Made by a program: the position numbers and the translations under genes
In this document: positions 16,170 to 26,000 of the stretch, in pieces
Position numbering within the stretch: the stretch's first letter is position 1
Layout of the letters: the number at the start of each line of letters is the position of its first letter
The notes under the pieces: generated by a model
Database searches by the model: none
Seen by the model: the letters and a program-made list of their open reading frames with translations, nothing else
Told to the model about the DNA's origin: nothing
Source of the DNA: a virus
Direction: 5' to 3' (one strand)
Virus record (IMG/VR): IMGVR_UViG_3300020477_000050
Coordinates: 1 to 44,283 of that record
DNA: 44,283 bases

Positions 16170-18460
16170 TGCCCCCAAAAAACACTGGATTTGAGCAGCC
16201 TAGAGTTCCGTCAGGTGCGTCTCCAAGAGAAAGGCGTGGGCAAGCACTACTGGGCGGAAACCACTCTGTCCTCAAGGAACTGGGGATCGGGACCAATGAT
16301 CCAGATTCTGCCCTGCACATCGTCAAGGAGACTGCTGGTGCCGGTCTGACTCTTGAAAGGATCCAGGATTCAGTAAACTCTGCGTCGGTTCAATCTAAAA
16401 AGTCCAGGGGGACACTGGACAACAGGGCTGCTGTTGCCGATGACGACGACCTGCTCACCATCAGAGGGTTTGCATACGTTGGGGATAACAACTCGTACCA
16501 GGAAACGTGCCGGATTGAGTACGAGGTTGATGGCTCCGTTTCAGATGCCAGCAAGGGTGCCCCGGGACGGATCGTATTCAGGACCTCCAGCGGTAGTGGT
16601 CTGACCAAGCGGATGCGGATCACCAAGGACGGGAATGTGGGGATTGGACTGGATGATCCGTCCACCAAGCTGACCGTGGAAGGGGCGATCACAATGAAGG
16701 AACAGGCTGCAGCCGATACAGATGCAGCAGCCTATGGGCAGGTGTGGGTCAAGACAGCCACGCCGAACGAGTTGTATTTCACCACGGATGCTGGCAACGA
16801 CATCCAGATAACCAGTGGCACGTCTTTGGCCGGTGGTAGTGGAGGTGGCGGCATTACTGGAGTGACTATCCAGACAGACAGTGGTTCTGGCAGCAAGGCT
16901 ACCGACACCAGTGGATCTGCGGATTTCATTCTTCAGGGTGATTCGGCTGGCATCGACGTTACCAACAGCGGAACGACGATCACGGTTGCTCTCGATCTCA
17001 ACGAGATCACCGCAGGCGCGGTTGCTGATGGCGATTCGTTTGTGTTCGTGGACGCGAATGACAGTAACGCCAACAAGAAGGAGGCTATCGCGGACCTCGC
17101 AACCTTGTTTGCCGGTGACGGATTGACAGCCTCCTCGTCTGTTTTGGCCGTCAACGTGGATGACTCCACAATCGAAACGAACTCAGATGCGATCAGGATC
17201 AAAGATGGTGGCGTGACCTACGCCAAGATCCAGAACGTCTCAGCGACTGACAGGATACTGGGGCGGGACTCGTCAGGGGCCGGGGCCATTGAGGAGATTA
17301 CCCCGGCCAATCTGAGGACCATGATCAACGTCGCAGATGGAGCCACAGCAGTCACGACAGAAAACATCCAAGATATCGTCGGTGCAATGTTCTCGTCCAA
17401 TACCGAGACTAGGATTTCTGCCACCTATCAGAATGGCGATGGAACGATTGATCTCGTGGTCGATGACATGACCGCAAACACGATGGGGTCTGGGTTCGTC
17501 CTTGAAGACGGTGACGGTACGGAAGTCACCATCACCGAGAACAAGGAGGTGAAGATCGTTGAGGGGACTGGGATCGATGTCGACTGGACCGATACAGATA
17601 ACGGAACGGATGGCGACCCGTATGACCTCACGATCTCGTGCGACCTGGAAGGCACGGAACTCAAGTCGACTGGTGAGACTGGCGGATCAAAGTTTTTGCG
17701 AGAGGATGGCGACGGCACATGCAGCTGGCAGACGGTGAGTGGTGGTGGAATCTCGTGGGATGGTTCGACCGCACAGGGAGTGGCCACCTTCAAGGACTCC
17801 GACGAGGCGACCGTAGAAGCCAATCTGACATTCGACGGCAACAGCCTCTTGTGCGTGACAGGCAGTGCGTCTGCTGTTCCTTGTACGATCAAGGGAGCAG
17901 CTAGTCAGTCGGTGGACTTGTTGCAGTTTCAGGACAACTCCGGTGACAACCTGCTGATGATCGACCAAGGGGGCAGTATCCGGTTGGGGTTGGGTGGCGA
18001 CCGCGAGATTCACGTCGAGCCGGAAAGCGGAACGAACCGCGCAGGCAAAGACATTTTCATCAAGGGTGGCAAATCGACGGGCAACGGCGAGGGTGGGGAC
18101 ATTCGGTTTTACACCTCTCCAGTTGGCTCGTCTGGCTCAAGTGTCAATGGGTGGGCCGAGGTTTTGAAAATTCGGCACGACAAGAAACTCGATTTTAAAA
18201 TAACGGCAGAAGACGAGGACGACCTCGATCTTGAGTCCAGCGAGCACAAATGGTTGCCGATCCAGGTCGGCGGCGTGGACTATTTTCTGCCGCTTTACCG
18301 CGAGGAGCCTGATCCGGGCGGCTGCACATGGACGTGGAACTATAACTACGAGCAATATCAACTTACCTCGTCAGATTGTGCGGCGGGTTACGAGTGTCCC
18401 TATTTCGATGTAAACACGTACCAGGGCGTCACGGTCAATAGGCCGTGCCAGGAATCGTGA
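16169..18460 (+). CDS. Tail fibre protein
   Basis: A 763-residue fibrous protein. It contains the repeat seen in trimeric phage fibres, GNVGIGLDDPSTKLTVEGAI (about 152-171), plus an earlier LGIGTNDPDSALHI (about 38-51). It also has Gly/Ser/Thr-rich beta segments and VTYAKIQNVSATDRILGRD (about 349-367), another common fibre motif. There is no recognisable C-terminal S74 chaperone peptidase. The protein ends in a Cys-bearing tip (CTWTWNY, DCAAGYECPYFD) with four cysteines that may form disulphides and bind the host. The first 40 residues probably attach to the nozzle. Confidence 0.85.
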   Translation: MPPKNTGFEQPRVPSGASPRERRGQALLGGNHSVLKELGIGTNDPDSALHIVKETAGAGLTLERIQDSVNSASVQSKKSRGTLDNRAAVADDDDLLTIRGFAYVGDNNSYQETCRIEYEVDGSVSDASKGAPGRIVFRTSSGSGLTKRMRITKDGNVGIGLDDPSTKLTVEGAITMKEQAAADTDAAAYGQVWVKTATPNELYFTTDAGNDIQITSGTSLAGGSGGGGITGVTIQTDSGSGSKATDTSGSADFILQGDSAGIDVTNSGTTITVALDLNEITAGAVADGDSFVFVDANDSNANKKEAIADLATLFAGDGLTASSSVLAVNVDDSTIETNSDAIRIKDGGVTYAKIQNVSATDRILGRDSSGAGAIEEITPANLRTMINVADGATAVTTENIQDIVGAMFSSNTETRISATYQNGDGTIDLVVDDMTANTMGSGFVLEDGDGTEVTITENKEVKIVEGTGIDVDWTDTDNGTDGDPYDLTISCDLEGTELKSTGETGGSKFLREDGDGTCSWQTVSGGGISWDGSTAQGVATFKDSDEATVEANLTFDGNSLLCVTGSASAVPCTIKGAASQSVDLLQFQDNSGDNLLMIDQGGSIRLGLGGDREIHVEPESGTNRAGKDIFIKGGKSTGNGEGGDIRFYTSPVGSSGSSVNGWAEVLKIRHDKKLDFKITAEDEDDLDLESSEHKWLPIQVGGVDYFLPLYREEPDPGGCTWTWNYNYEQYQLTSSDCAAGYECPYFDVNTYQGVTVNRPCQES

Positions 18461-18546
18461 TGGCGGATATTGGTTATTTTCTTGTGTTTTCAGGCTACGC
18501 CCTCTTCCTCGTTGCCATCCTAAACCTCGTGTCAGACGGGAGATGA
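18460..18546 (+). CDS. 28-residue membrane micro-protein
   Basis: A tiny gene whose ATG overlaps the tail fibre stop (TGATG). The product is MADIGYFLV followed by a hydrophobic stretch (YALFLVAILNLV), forming one transmembrane helix, and ends in SDGR. Its stop overlaps the next micro-gene (ATGA at 18543-18546). The overlaps on both sides and the clean transmembrane profile support it, but length is minimal. A holin-like or envelope-targeting role is possible and unproven. Confidence 0.45.
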   Translation: MADIGYFLVFSGYALFLVAILNLVSDGR

Positions 18547-18644
18547 TCAAATCTGTCATGAACTTTTATCTGCAAAGACAGTGGTCGTCGTTCAATTTCT
18601 TGCGCTGGCCACCATTCTGCTTTCGCAAAAAGAAGGTGTTTTGA
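18543..18644 (+). CDS. 33-residue basic aromatic micro-protein
   Basis: Starts in an ATGA overlap with the preceding micro-gene. It is rich in aromatic residues and arginine/lysine (YLQRQWSSFNFLRWPPF, then RKKKVF at the end). No family is recognised. The in-frame ATG at 18558 is an alternative start. Such short amphipathic peptides could act at membranes. It could also be a chance open frame. Confidence 0.35.
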   Translation: MIKSVMNFYLQRQWSSFNFLRWPPFCFRKKKVF

Positions 18645-18667
18645 GATGAATTGGGAGGACCGTAGCA

Positions 18668-18979
18668 ATGGGTGAAGTTACTCTTAACGCATGGGGCAAG
18701 GTGGCGACGATCACCTATCCAGACGGCATGGATGCACTTGCTCCTCTGGCGTTCGGTGACGCTTATGGATATGAAGAACTGATTCTGGAGGACGGGGATA
18801 ACATTCCCAACCCCCAGTCCCTGGAAGAGTTCGCCATCGAAAAGATATTTGATTACGTTGGCGAAATCATGCGGACGTATTCGACCAAGGATGCCGTGGC
18901 GACAGCGATAGAGGATGCCGAGGCGGCTGCTGATGCCGCTATGGATCTAATCACAGTAGAAATTGCGGATCAGGAGTAA
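18668..18979 (+). CDS. Unknown acidic virion-module protein
   Basis: A 103-residue acidic protein, with a beta-like N-terminal half (VTLNAWGKVATITYPDGMD) and a helical Ala/Glu/Asp-rich C-terminus (AIEDAEAAADAAMDLI). GGGAGG lies about 10 bases before the ATG. It sits between the fibre and internal virion proteins. A fibre-assembly or small structural role is possible. No family is recognised. Confidence 0.7.
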   Translation: MGEVTLNAWGKVATITYPDGMDALAPLAFGDAYGYEELILEDGDNIPNPQSLEEFAIEKIFDYVGEIMRTYSTKDAVATAIEDAEAAADAAMDLITVEIADQE

Positions 18980-18982
18980 GTC

Positions 18983-20440
18983 ATGGCTTTAGCTGCGTGG
19001 CAGGACCCAAACGCTCCCCTGACGTTTGAAAACGTACTTCCGAACCCGAAAAGCGTGAGGTTAGATTACATCACGGGCGGAACCGTGCCTGTCGCGGGGT
19101 ATTCCGGGAATCCGGCATACGGACAAATCGGTGGAGATCTAACCACTCCACAACACACATACCGCACAATCCAAATGCCCGGGGTTCGGCTGGGCGCGGG
19201 CGGGCAGGCCCAGCAGCAGATGTTTAGCTACAACCTGCCCATATTTTCAGGCCCCGGCGAACTGGGACCTTCCGAGTTCCAGGCACAGCAGGATGCGATG
19301 CTGCTGGGCGACTACCGTCGAAGGTTCAAGTGGGCGTTGCCTGGGGCCACCGAGGGTGAGTTTCGTGAATACGACGTGGTTACCGACCCGGATACGGGTG
19401 AAGTCACCTACGAGAAAAGAGAGGACTACAAAGTCGTAAGTGAAGAGGAGATGAAGCGGTGGTGGAGCAAGCACAGTAGAAAACACATAAAGCGAACAGA
19501 AGATAAGTACAAGCAGAAGGCTCTTGAGCTTCAGACGCAGCAGCAGCAGGACTACGCAAAGTGGTGGAACGAGGAGCGGTACAAACAGCTTCAAAACCTG
19601 ATGGCCGATCATTGGCAAAACCAGATGTCGATGATGCAGGGCATGGGTGAAGCTGAGCGAGCGGATCTCCTGCGTCAAGGTGGGGCACTCCAAGAGAGCG
19701 CGTTGTCTCAGGCCATGCAGCGTGGCATGTCGGGCACGACAGCACTTTCAGCGATGAAGCGAGGTGCCTCAGCAGAAACCGCACAGCAGCTGGGTCGCTT
19801 CTATTCCCAGCAGCAGATGCAGCGATACCATATGCAGAACCAGCTGGCCGGTCAGTACATGAATATCATCGAGGGCCGGGTGGACGAGTACCCGAGCACT
19901 TACGAACTGGCCCAGATCATGTACGGGGCGTTCGAGGGTGGCGCAGGTCAGAGCCAGCCGTCCACAGGCGGCGCACAAGGCATGGGTATGGCTGGCCTCG
20001 CACTTGGTGCCGGAATGGGCATGGCTGCAGCTGGCGCGGCTGGTGGCGGCGCAGGCATGGCTGGCCTTGGGTGCCTGTGCCAGATCTTCATGGAGGGTCG
20101 CCACGGCAACGGCACCATGGACTGGGTGGTCCGCAAGTACCGTGACGAGAACATCAACGAGAGAAATGCTCGTGGCTACTACAAGATGAGCGAGGTGATC
20201 GTCCCGCTCATGCGTAAGAACAAGCTGCTCAAGTTGCTGTTCTTCTTGTTCTTTATCCAGCCGTGCTTCCTGTGGGCACGATGGCATTACCGGGACGAGA
20301 TCAAGAAGCGTGGTGAGAAGCCTGGGTGGGGCTCTCGTATTGGCTGGATCTTCGGCCCAGTAAAACGGTTCTGGGAGCGACTGTGCTACTACCTGGGACA
20401 GGACCATCCGTACATCCGTTGGAATGGTGAGCTAATCTAA
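18983..20440 (+). CDS. Putative internal virion / DNA ejection protein
   Basis: A 485-residue protein. Residues about 150-320 are helical and Gln-rich (ALELQTQQQQDYAKWWNEER; GRFYSQQQMQRYHMQNQL). A Gly/Ala/Met segment follows (about 333-365, GMGMAAAGAAGGGAGMAGLG), then a C-terminal block I recognise from phage internal proteins: CQIFMEGRHGNGTMDWVVRK, RNARGYYKMSEV, a hydrophobic LLKLLFFLFFIQPCFLWARW, and later GPVKRFWERL. The hydrophobic segments suit a protein that leaves the virion and enters the host envelope to form an ejection channel. It overlaps the next ATG by one base (TAATG). Confidence 0.75.
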   Translation: MALAAWQDPNAPLTFENVLPNPKSVRLDYITGGTVPVAGYSGNPAYGQIGGDLTTPQHTYRTIQMPGVRLGAGGQAQQQMFSYNLPIFSGPGELGPSEFQAQQDAMLLGDYRRRFKWALPGATEGEFREYDVVTDPDTGEVTYEKREDYKVVSEEEMKRWWSKHSRKHIKRTEDKYKQKALELQTQQQQDYAKWWNEERYKQLQNLMADHWQNQMSMMQGMGEAERADLLRQGGALQESALSQAMQRGMSGTTALSAMKRGASAETAQQLGRFYSQQQMQRYHMQNQLAGQYMNIIEGRVDEYPSTYELAQIMYGAFEGGAGQSQPSTGGAQGMGMAGLALGAGMGMAAAGAAGGGAGMAGLGCLCQIFMEGRHGNGTMDWVVRKYRDENINERNARGYYKMSEVIVPLMRKNKLLKLLFFLFFIQPCFLWARWHYRDEIKKRGEKPGWGSRIGWIFGPVKRFWERLCYYLGQDHPYIRWNGELI

Positions 20441-23025
20441 TGCCTATTGTTGTTAAGCATGAGCCGTCCGCTGCCGCAGTGTTGGGCATGTCCCGTATCG
20501 CCGGGGAAGGTGCATTCAACAAGTGGAAGACCGAGTTTGAGGCTCGGCAGCAGCAGTACGGATTCCAAAACCTGATGGCTGGACTTAGCGGGGGCATGGG
20601 ACTTGCCCAACCGTTCATCCAGTCAGCACAGCAGCAGGCCGGTCGCGATCACCAGATGGCGATGTACGAGATGAGGAAGGGCGACCAGCTGGCGGCGAAT
20701 GCGAAGGCGGCAAACGCACTCAGGGCACCGTTTCAAGCGTTGTATGGCCCAGGCGGCTCAATGGAGTTTATGCCTGACGGCTCACGGACTATCCCGACGG
20801 CGCAGTTTCAGGAGTTGATGAAATCGGAAGAACCCGCGGCCCTGAAACAGTACGTCGATATGGGCTTTGGGGCACTCAAGGCCACCAAGATGGCTCAGGC
20901 TGCGGCTGACCCAACGACTATACAGATGCAAGCCGGGGCAGCTGTTGAGAGAGAGTTTGCCCTGAGGGCTAAGAAAGTAGCAAAAGAGGAGGAGTATCAC
21001 AACGAACTGGTCGGGAACCCCAACGCCCCGTTCATCCAGATGGATCCAAAGACACGGCAATACACCTCTACCGATCAGCCTTACGCTGACGCGGCGAACC
21101 GCCATCTGGCAAAGATACGCAGCATGAAGCTGGGTATCCGGGAATTGGGCATAAAGCAGAATGTAAACCAAAATACCCAAGCGGTGATTGGCCCCGATGG
21201 GAAACCTACAGGCGACTTTTGGTCGACAGGTGACATCAAGTTGCAACGAGGGAGCACGGCAGGCGGTTCTTCAGGCGCAGCGGCCAAAACAATGCCTCCC
21301 CCTGGAACCCCCGGAAGCGAATGGAACTTCTGGCAAAAGAATACATATGACGACAAAATCGAGGAACTAATCAAGCGCGAGAGAGAGCTTTACAAACCAA
21401 ACGAGAAAGTGGAAGCTCAGATATTGCTCGACATGAACAAAGCCTCGACAGAAATTACGGTCGCAGGGACCAAACTGAGCAAGGCTACAACTCCTGAGGC
21501 AAAAGCGGAAGCGAGAGCCGAGCAGCAGGCAGCGGAAGATCGATACAAGCGGTTCATGGGGATGATGCCCAAGCCCCCCAGGGGAGATGAGCTTCTGCAA
21601 AATGCCCAGCAGTGGTATTACCGCAGGCACGGACTTCCGCCTTACTACGATCCCAAGTGGAAGCCGCGGCCAACGGTAACTGGAGAAGCTGGACCTCCCG
21701 GATTCCAGACCACTGGGCAAGAGCGTGCCAGAAATGATTTTTTGAACGCACCGTATCGTGGTGCTCTTGCAGCGGGCGGCGGGGCCATGCCGATCCAATT
21801 GCCTCCGGGAGCAACCAACAAGGATTACGTCCAGGCAAGAGTTGACCAAGGGGTAAGTTACGAACAAGCCGCGAAAGAGATTGCTCGTCACGAACAATAC
21901 TACGATGAGGCCGGAAAACTCAGGCCCCCGTACCGACCACGTCCTGGTTCCGGTGGTCCGGGGCAAGGTGCCCCCCCGGGGCAAGGTGCCCCCCCGGGCA
22001 TGGGAACCCCGATGGGAGCCAGCACCCCGTGGACGTCATCCAGGGTCAAAGAGAGCAAGGTCGCAGGTCCACATGTAGCCCGCGAGGCCATGGCAGGATT
22101 GACAAAAGAGCACGAGTCGCAAGGGTTCGAGAAGTCGCCAGTTGCGAGAGAAATACACAGGCTTTTTGCCAACCCACGACTAATGTCTGCTGCCGAAAGG
22201 TGGATGCGTCTTGGGAAGCCAGGGGGGGCAAGGCTGAAAGACAACAAGGAACTGATGAAGGGTGTTTACTCGGCTCTGGAACAAGAGCAACAGCAGCTGG
22301 CCTACAAGACGGAAACGGGAGGCAGGCTAGCGCACCCAGGGCTAGGGGTTCCTACGGGTGGTCGTCCGGGACAGCGTGCAATCGACGCGGCTGTTGCAGC
22401 AGGGAAGCGTGGAAAAACAGTAGAAGAAATTATCGGCAAGCGTCGGGACATGGTTGCAGGTGTTGTGGAGTCGGCCATCAAGTGGAGCCGAAAGGCAAAT
22501 CCACGAGGGCAAGTGTCTCTTGCTTACATTCCGGCCCCCGACAAGCAGGAGTTCATCCGCCTCGTGGATTCTGGGCTCGTCAAGGCAGGGGACGTGCTGG
22601 TCTCTCCTCCTGAGTACCGTAAGGGTGTGCTGGTTTCTGAACCCGGGTTCGTTGTGGTGACCCAGGACGCGATCGACAACAGAAACAAGACCCCGGAACA
22701 GGTAGCGAGAGAATTGGAGCGAAAAACGCAATCCGAGAAGGATCAAAAGCGTGAAAAAGAGACAAAGTCAAAAATGGACCCAAGGGTCACAAAGATAAAC
22801 ACGTGGTCCCGCCGTCTATCAGGTTCAAAATACGACCTGTCAAAAATGTCGGCAAAGCAGAAGGCCAGCCGCAATAAGCGGGTCGGTGACTTGCGGGCGA
22901 TTGCTGAGAAGCTGTCGGCTGACATTTACGCGAAGTGGGGCCGAGAAGGCACGCACAGCGAGGCTGAAAAGAGAAGTCTGGCCGCGGCAAAGGCGTTTTT
23001 GCAGAAGTTCAAGATAGAGAAATAG
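20440..23025 (+). CDS. Putative internal virion protein 2
   Basis: An 861-residue largely helical, Lys/Gln/Ala-rich protein. The N-terminus (KWKTEFEARQQQYGFQNLMA then GGMGLAQPFIQSAQQQAG) is typical of ejection proteins. The middle is charged, with a Pro/Gly linker about 488-525 that contains two exact GQGAPP repeats. The last 130 residues are very basic with many KEK/KSK clusters. No enzymatic motif is seen. Position between the first internal protein and the giant protein supports a role in the inner core or ejection machine. Confidence 0.72.
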   Translation: MPIVVKHEPSAAAVLGMSRIAGEGAFNKWKTEFEARQQQYGFQNLMAGLSGGMGLAQPFIQSAQQQAGRDHQMAMYEMRKGDQLAANAKAANALRAPFQALYGPGGSMEFMPDGSRTIPTAQFQELMKSEEPAALKQYVDMGFGALKATKMAQAAADPTTIQMQAGAAVEREFALRAKKVAKEEEYHNELVGNPNAPFIQMDPKTRQYTSTDQPYADAANRHLAKIRSMKLGIRELGIKQNVNQNTQAVIGPDGKPTGDFWSTGDIKLQRGSTAGGSSGAAAKTMPPPGTPGSEWNFWQKNTYDDKIEELIKRERELYKPNEKVEAQILLDMNKASTEITVAGTKLSKATTPEAKAEARAEQQAAEDRYKRFMGMMPKPPRGDELLQNAQQWYYRRHGLPPYYDPKWKPRPTVTGEAGPPGFQTTGQERARNDFLNAPYRGALAAGGGAMPIQLPPGATNKDYVQARVDQGVSYEQAAKEIARHEQYYDEAGKLRPPYRPRPGSGGPGQGAPPGQGAPPGMGTPMGASTPWTSSRVKESKVAGPHVAREAMAGLTKEHESQGFEKSPVAREIHRLFANPRLMSAAERWMRLGKPGGARLKDNKELMKGVYSALEQEQQQLAYKTETGGRLAHPGLGVPTGGRPGQRAIDAAVAAGKRGKTVEEIIGKRRDMVAGVVESAIKWSRKANPRGQVSLAYIPAPDKQEFIRLVDSGLVKAGDVLVSPPEYRKGVLVSEPGFVVVTQDAIDNRNKTPEQVARELERKTQSEKDQKREKETKSKMDPRVTKINTWSRRLSGSKYDLSKMSAKQKASRNKRVGDLRAIAEKLSADIYAKWGREGTHSEAEKRSLAAAKAFLQKFKIEK
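21960..21995 (+). repeat. Two tandem 18-bp repeats in internal protein gene
   Basis: Two exact copies of an 18-mer (GGGGCAAGGTG followed by seven C), each encoding GQGAPP in a Pro/Gly linker. The long G and C runs make the unit prone to slippage, so linker length probably varies between related phages. Confidence 0.85.
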
Positions 23026-23032
23026 AGGTTAG

Positions 23033-26000
23033 TTGATGTCTCCTCCAGACTGGGCGGTGCAAAGCGGTTTCCAGCCACAAACAAACCCTTTTGCCGAGGC
23101 GGAAGAGACACTTGAGGAGGCGACGGAGCAGGATCCTTGGATCCAAGACCCGTTTGCCCCTGAAGCCGAGGCTGTGGATGAGCCTCCCGATCTGCCTGAA
23201 CTTGGCCCCGAGGACACGGGCCCTCTCGACTGGGCCGACAGGTCAAAGCCGTTGATGGAGGATGTCCCTGGCCGCAAGGAGCTTAGATCCACTCGCCTGT
23301 TCAGGATGCTGGAAGAAGACGAGTTCAATGCTGCTGTAAAGCAAAACACGGCGAGGGCACGCGACGAGGAACTGGACTGGTTTAGCGAAACGGGATTGGG
23401 GGGGAGAGGCCAGAGAACTTTAGAGAAATTGCCTTTTTCTGGCGTAATCACGGCCAACCGTCTCATGGAGACAGCATTAGCCGCCCATGAATGGCAAACC
23501 GAGGGAGTAAGAACCGAGGAGGGTGCTCGCCTGATCGGTGAATACTTTGCCGAGTTAGACCGGCAAAAGGGTTTGACCACATTCGACAAGGTGATTGAGC
23601 TTGCAGCGGACATGCCGGGGTTTTTCGTTGAAATCGGGTTGACCGGTGGCGGCTACACCTATGTGTCAAGAGGCACCCAGAAAGTGCTGCTTCGCACGCT
23701 GCGAAAGATGGGGGCGAAGTACCTGAAGGAGGGTGTCAGCAAAGTGGGGAAAAGGTCCCTGGCAACCAAGCTGGCTATCAAGGGGGCTGGCTTTGCAGCG
23801 GGTTCGGGTGCCCTCACGTTAATGAATCCACAGCTGATCGCTGAGCAAACCAGCGAGCGAGCCTTGCACCATGCGTTGCAAGGTGACGAGGAGGCGTTTG
23901 TAAAGGCGATGTGGCAAGGCCCCCTGGGTGCCTACTTTGAGCTTGGCTCGGAAATGTCCGGGGGGATGGGCGCGAAGTACGTCACTGGATGGCTCGCGAA
24001 AAAGACTGGCATCAAAAAGATGATGGAAGCCGCGGCCAGCAAGTGGCTGATCGCCAATCCGCGGTCGAGGCTTGCCCATTTCATGGCCTTGAAAAACAAG
24101 GTTGGCTGGCATGGGATATTTGAGGAGATCGAGGAAGAGCGGCTGGTAGACATCGCGAGGGGTCTATCCAAAATTGATGACGACTTTGGGACTACTGGAC
24201 GTCTGTTCAGTGAAGACCCCAAGGAGAGAGCAAAGGCTTGGGAGCAGCTACAGGTCGAGTTCTATGCGTTCACGCTGGTTGGGGGAGGGATGAAGGCCCC
24301 CGGGACCATTGCGGCCTTTCGGAAGGCTCCCATCGAAAAGATGGAGAATTTCGCCAAGAATCCGTCTCGCACTGCCTGGAGAAAGATCGAGGGCACCTAC
24401 AGGGATGTCACTGAGGAGGAAGACGGAACCCCCATGGCAACCTCCCCGCTCCCGGTCATCGGGGAGACATACGACCTCCCGACGAAGGACAAAAAGACGG
24501 GAGAGGTAGACACAGAAAACCTGACCCCGCAGGAGTTGGATCCGAACGAGGGACACCACCGGCAGTGGCTCGCAGAAAACTACATTGGCCCGTTCGCGGA
24601 GGCCCAGCTGGAGGGACTGCGGCAGCGACACAAGGAATACTTCGGTATCGAGGAGCCGACAGAAGAACCGGTAGAGGGTCCTGCTGTTGTGGAGGACGAG
24701 GGGGTTCTCGCGGACGTGGAGGACGTGGAGGAGACTGACCCGGAAATGGTCAGCGATATGAAGCAGATAGTCGCAGAGGGGGGCCTGGGTGAGGACGTAG
24801 CGCGAGAGTACCCGTGGATGGCAGACAGGCTGAATGATGTCATTGACGAGGTGGCCAGCAGAAAAGAATACACAGACCTAGAAGACCTTAAGGAGGATGT
24901 ATTTGAAGAACTAAACAATATCATCGAGGCCGGTGAGCAAGCCGAGCCGGAAGCAGATCCCGACGCCGAGGAGGCTGCTGCCGCTGAACCAGTTGAGGAG
25001 CCAGTGGAAGAAGAGGCTGCTGAGGCCCCGGTGGCCGAGGATCTATTACAGACGGTCTTTGATGAGTTGGATCAGGCTTTTGAAGAACTGACTCCAGAAC
25101 AAACGGAGTTGTTCGATGTTGAGAAAGCCAGGGATTCCGCGAAACAAATAGCAAAGGGGATTTACGAGGAGGGCGACTTTGACAGTCTGGAAGAGTTTGC
25201 TTCTGCTGTTACGGCTGCGCTGAATGAGGCAACTCCTTACGATGAGGCAGCGACTCAGTTTTATCGTGACCTTGGCCTGCCGTTTCCGGGGGACGCCGCT
25301 GCAGCCGCTGAACCCGCAGCCGACTCCGAGGCGGCAGCTGTGGTCCGTGCGTTTGAACAGGAGTTTGAGAAGGAGCTAGAGAATGAAGAGACAGGTAAGG
25401 TTCGGACGAAAATCGGCAAGTGGAAGGCAGCTGCGGCAGAACAGTTGATCGAGAAGCTGGGCAGGTGGATCAACGAGCCGGGACGGCAACTGCGTGAGAC
25501 AGGAATAAACTACTGGGCCTTGTTTACTGAGGCGGCAGAGCGGGTTTTCAATGAGAAGAAGAGAAGCCCTGCCAAGGCTGCTGAGTTGGTAAAGCGGGCG
25601 TGGGATAACGCAGAAAAGCGGGCGGGCGAGGCCGAAACAGCCCCCGAGGCGGCGGCGGCAACCCGCGAATCCTTAGAGGAACAATTTGGCAATCGTGATG
25701 AAGAGTTTTGGGGTATTGAACGAGGAGAAGATGGGTCAAGTTTCGGCGAGGTAGAATTTTCGGGCGTGGTATGCACGGGTTATGCTTGCATGGTTGCCAA
25801 GAAATTCGGAGTGGACCGCGTCAAGCAATTCGGATTTGACGACGCCGCTGGGACCGGCGGGTTGATAGAGGGGGATGTGGGTGGTCATGACTTCGCCGTC
25901 GTTGACGACAGGTTTATCGTTGATCCTTGGTTGCCAGAGTTTAGCAACCTAAGCGATCAAACTGTATTCGATATGCAAGACCCTGCCGACGCCTTGCTTA

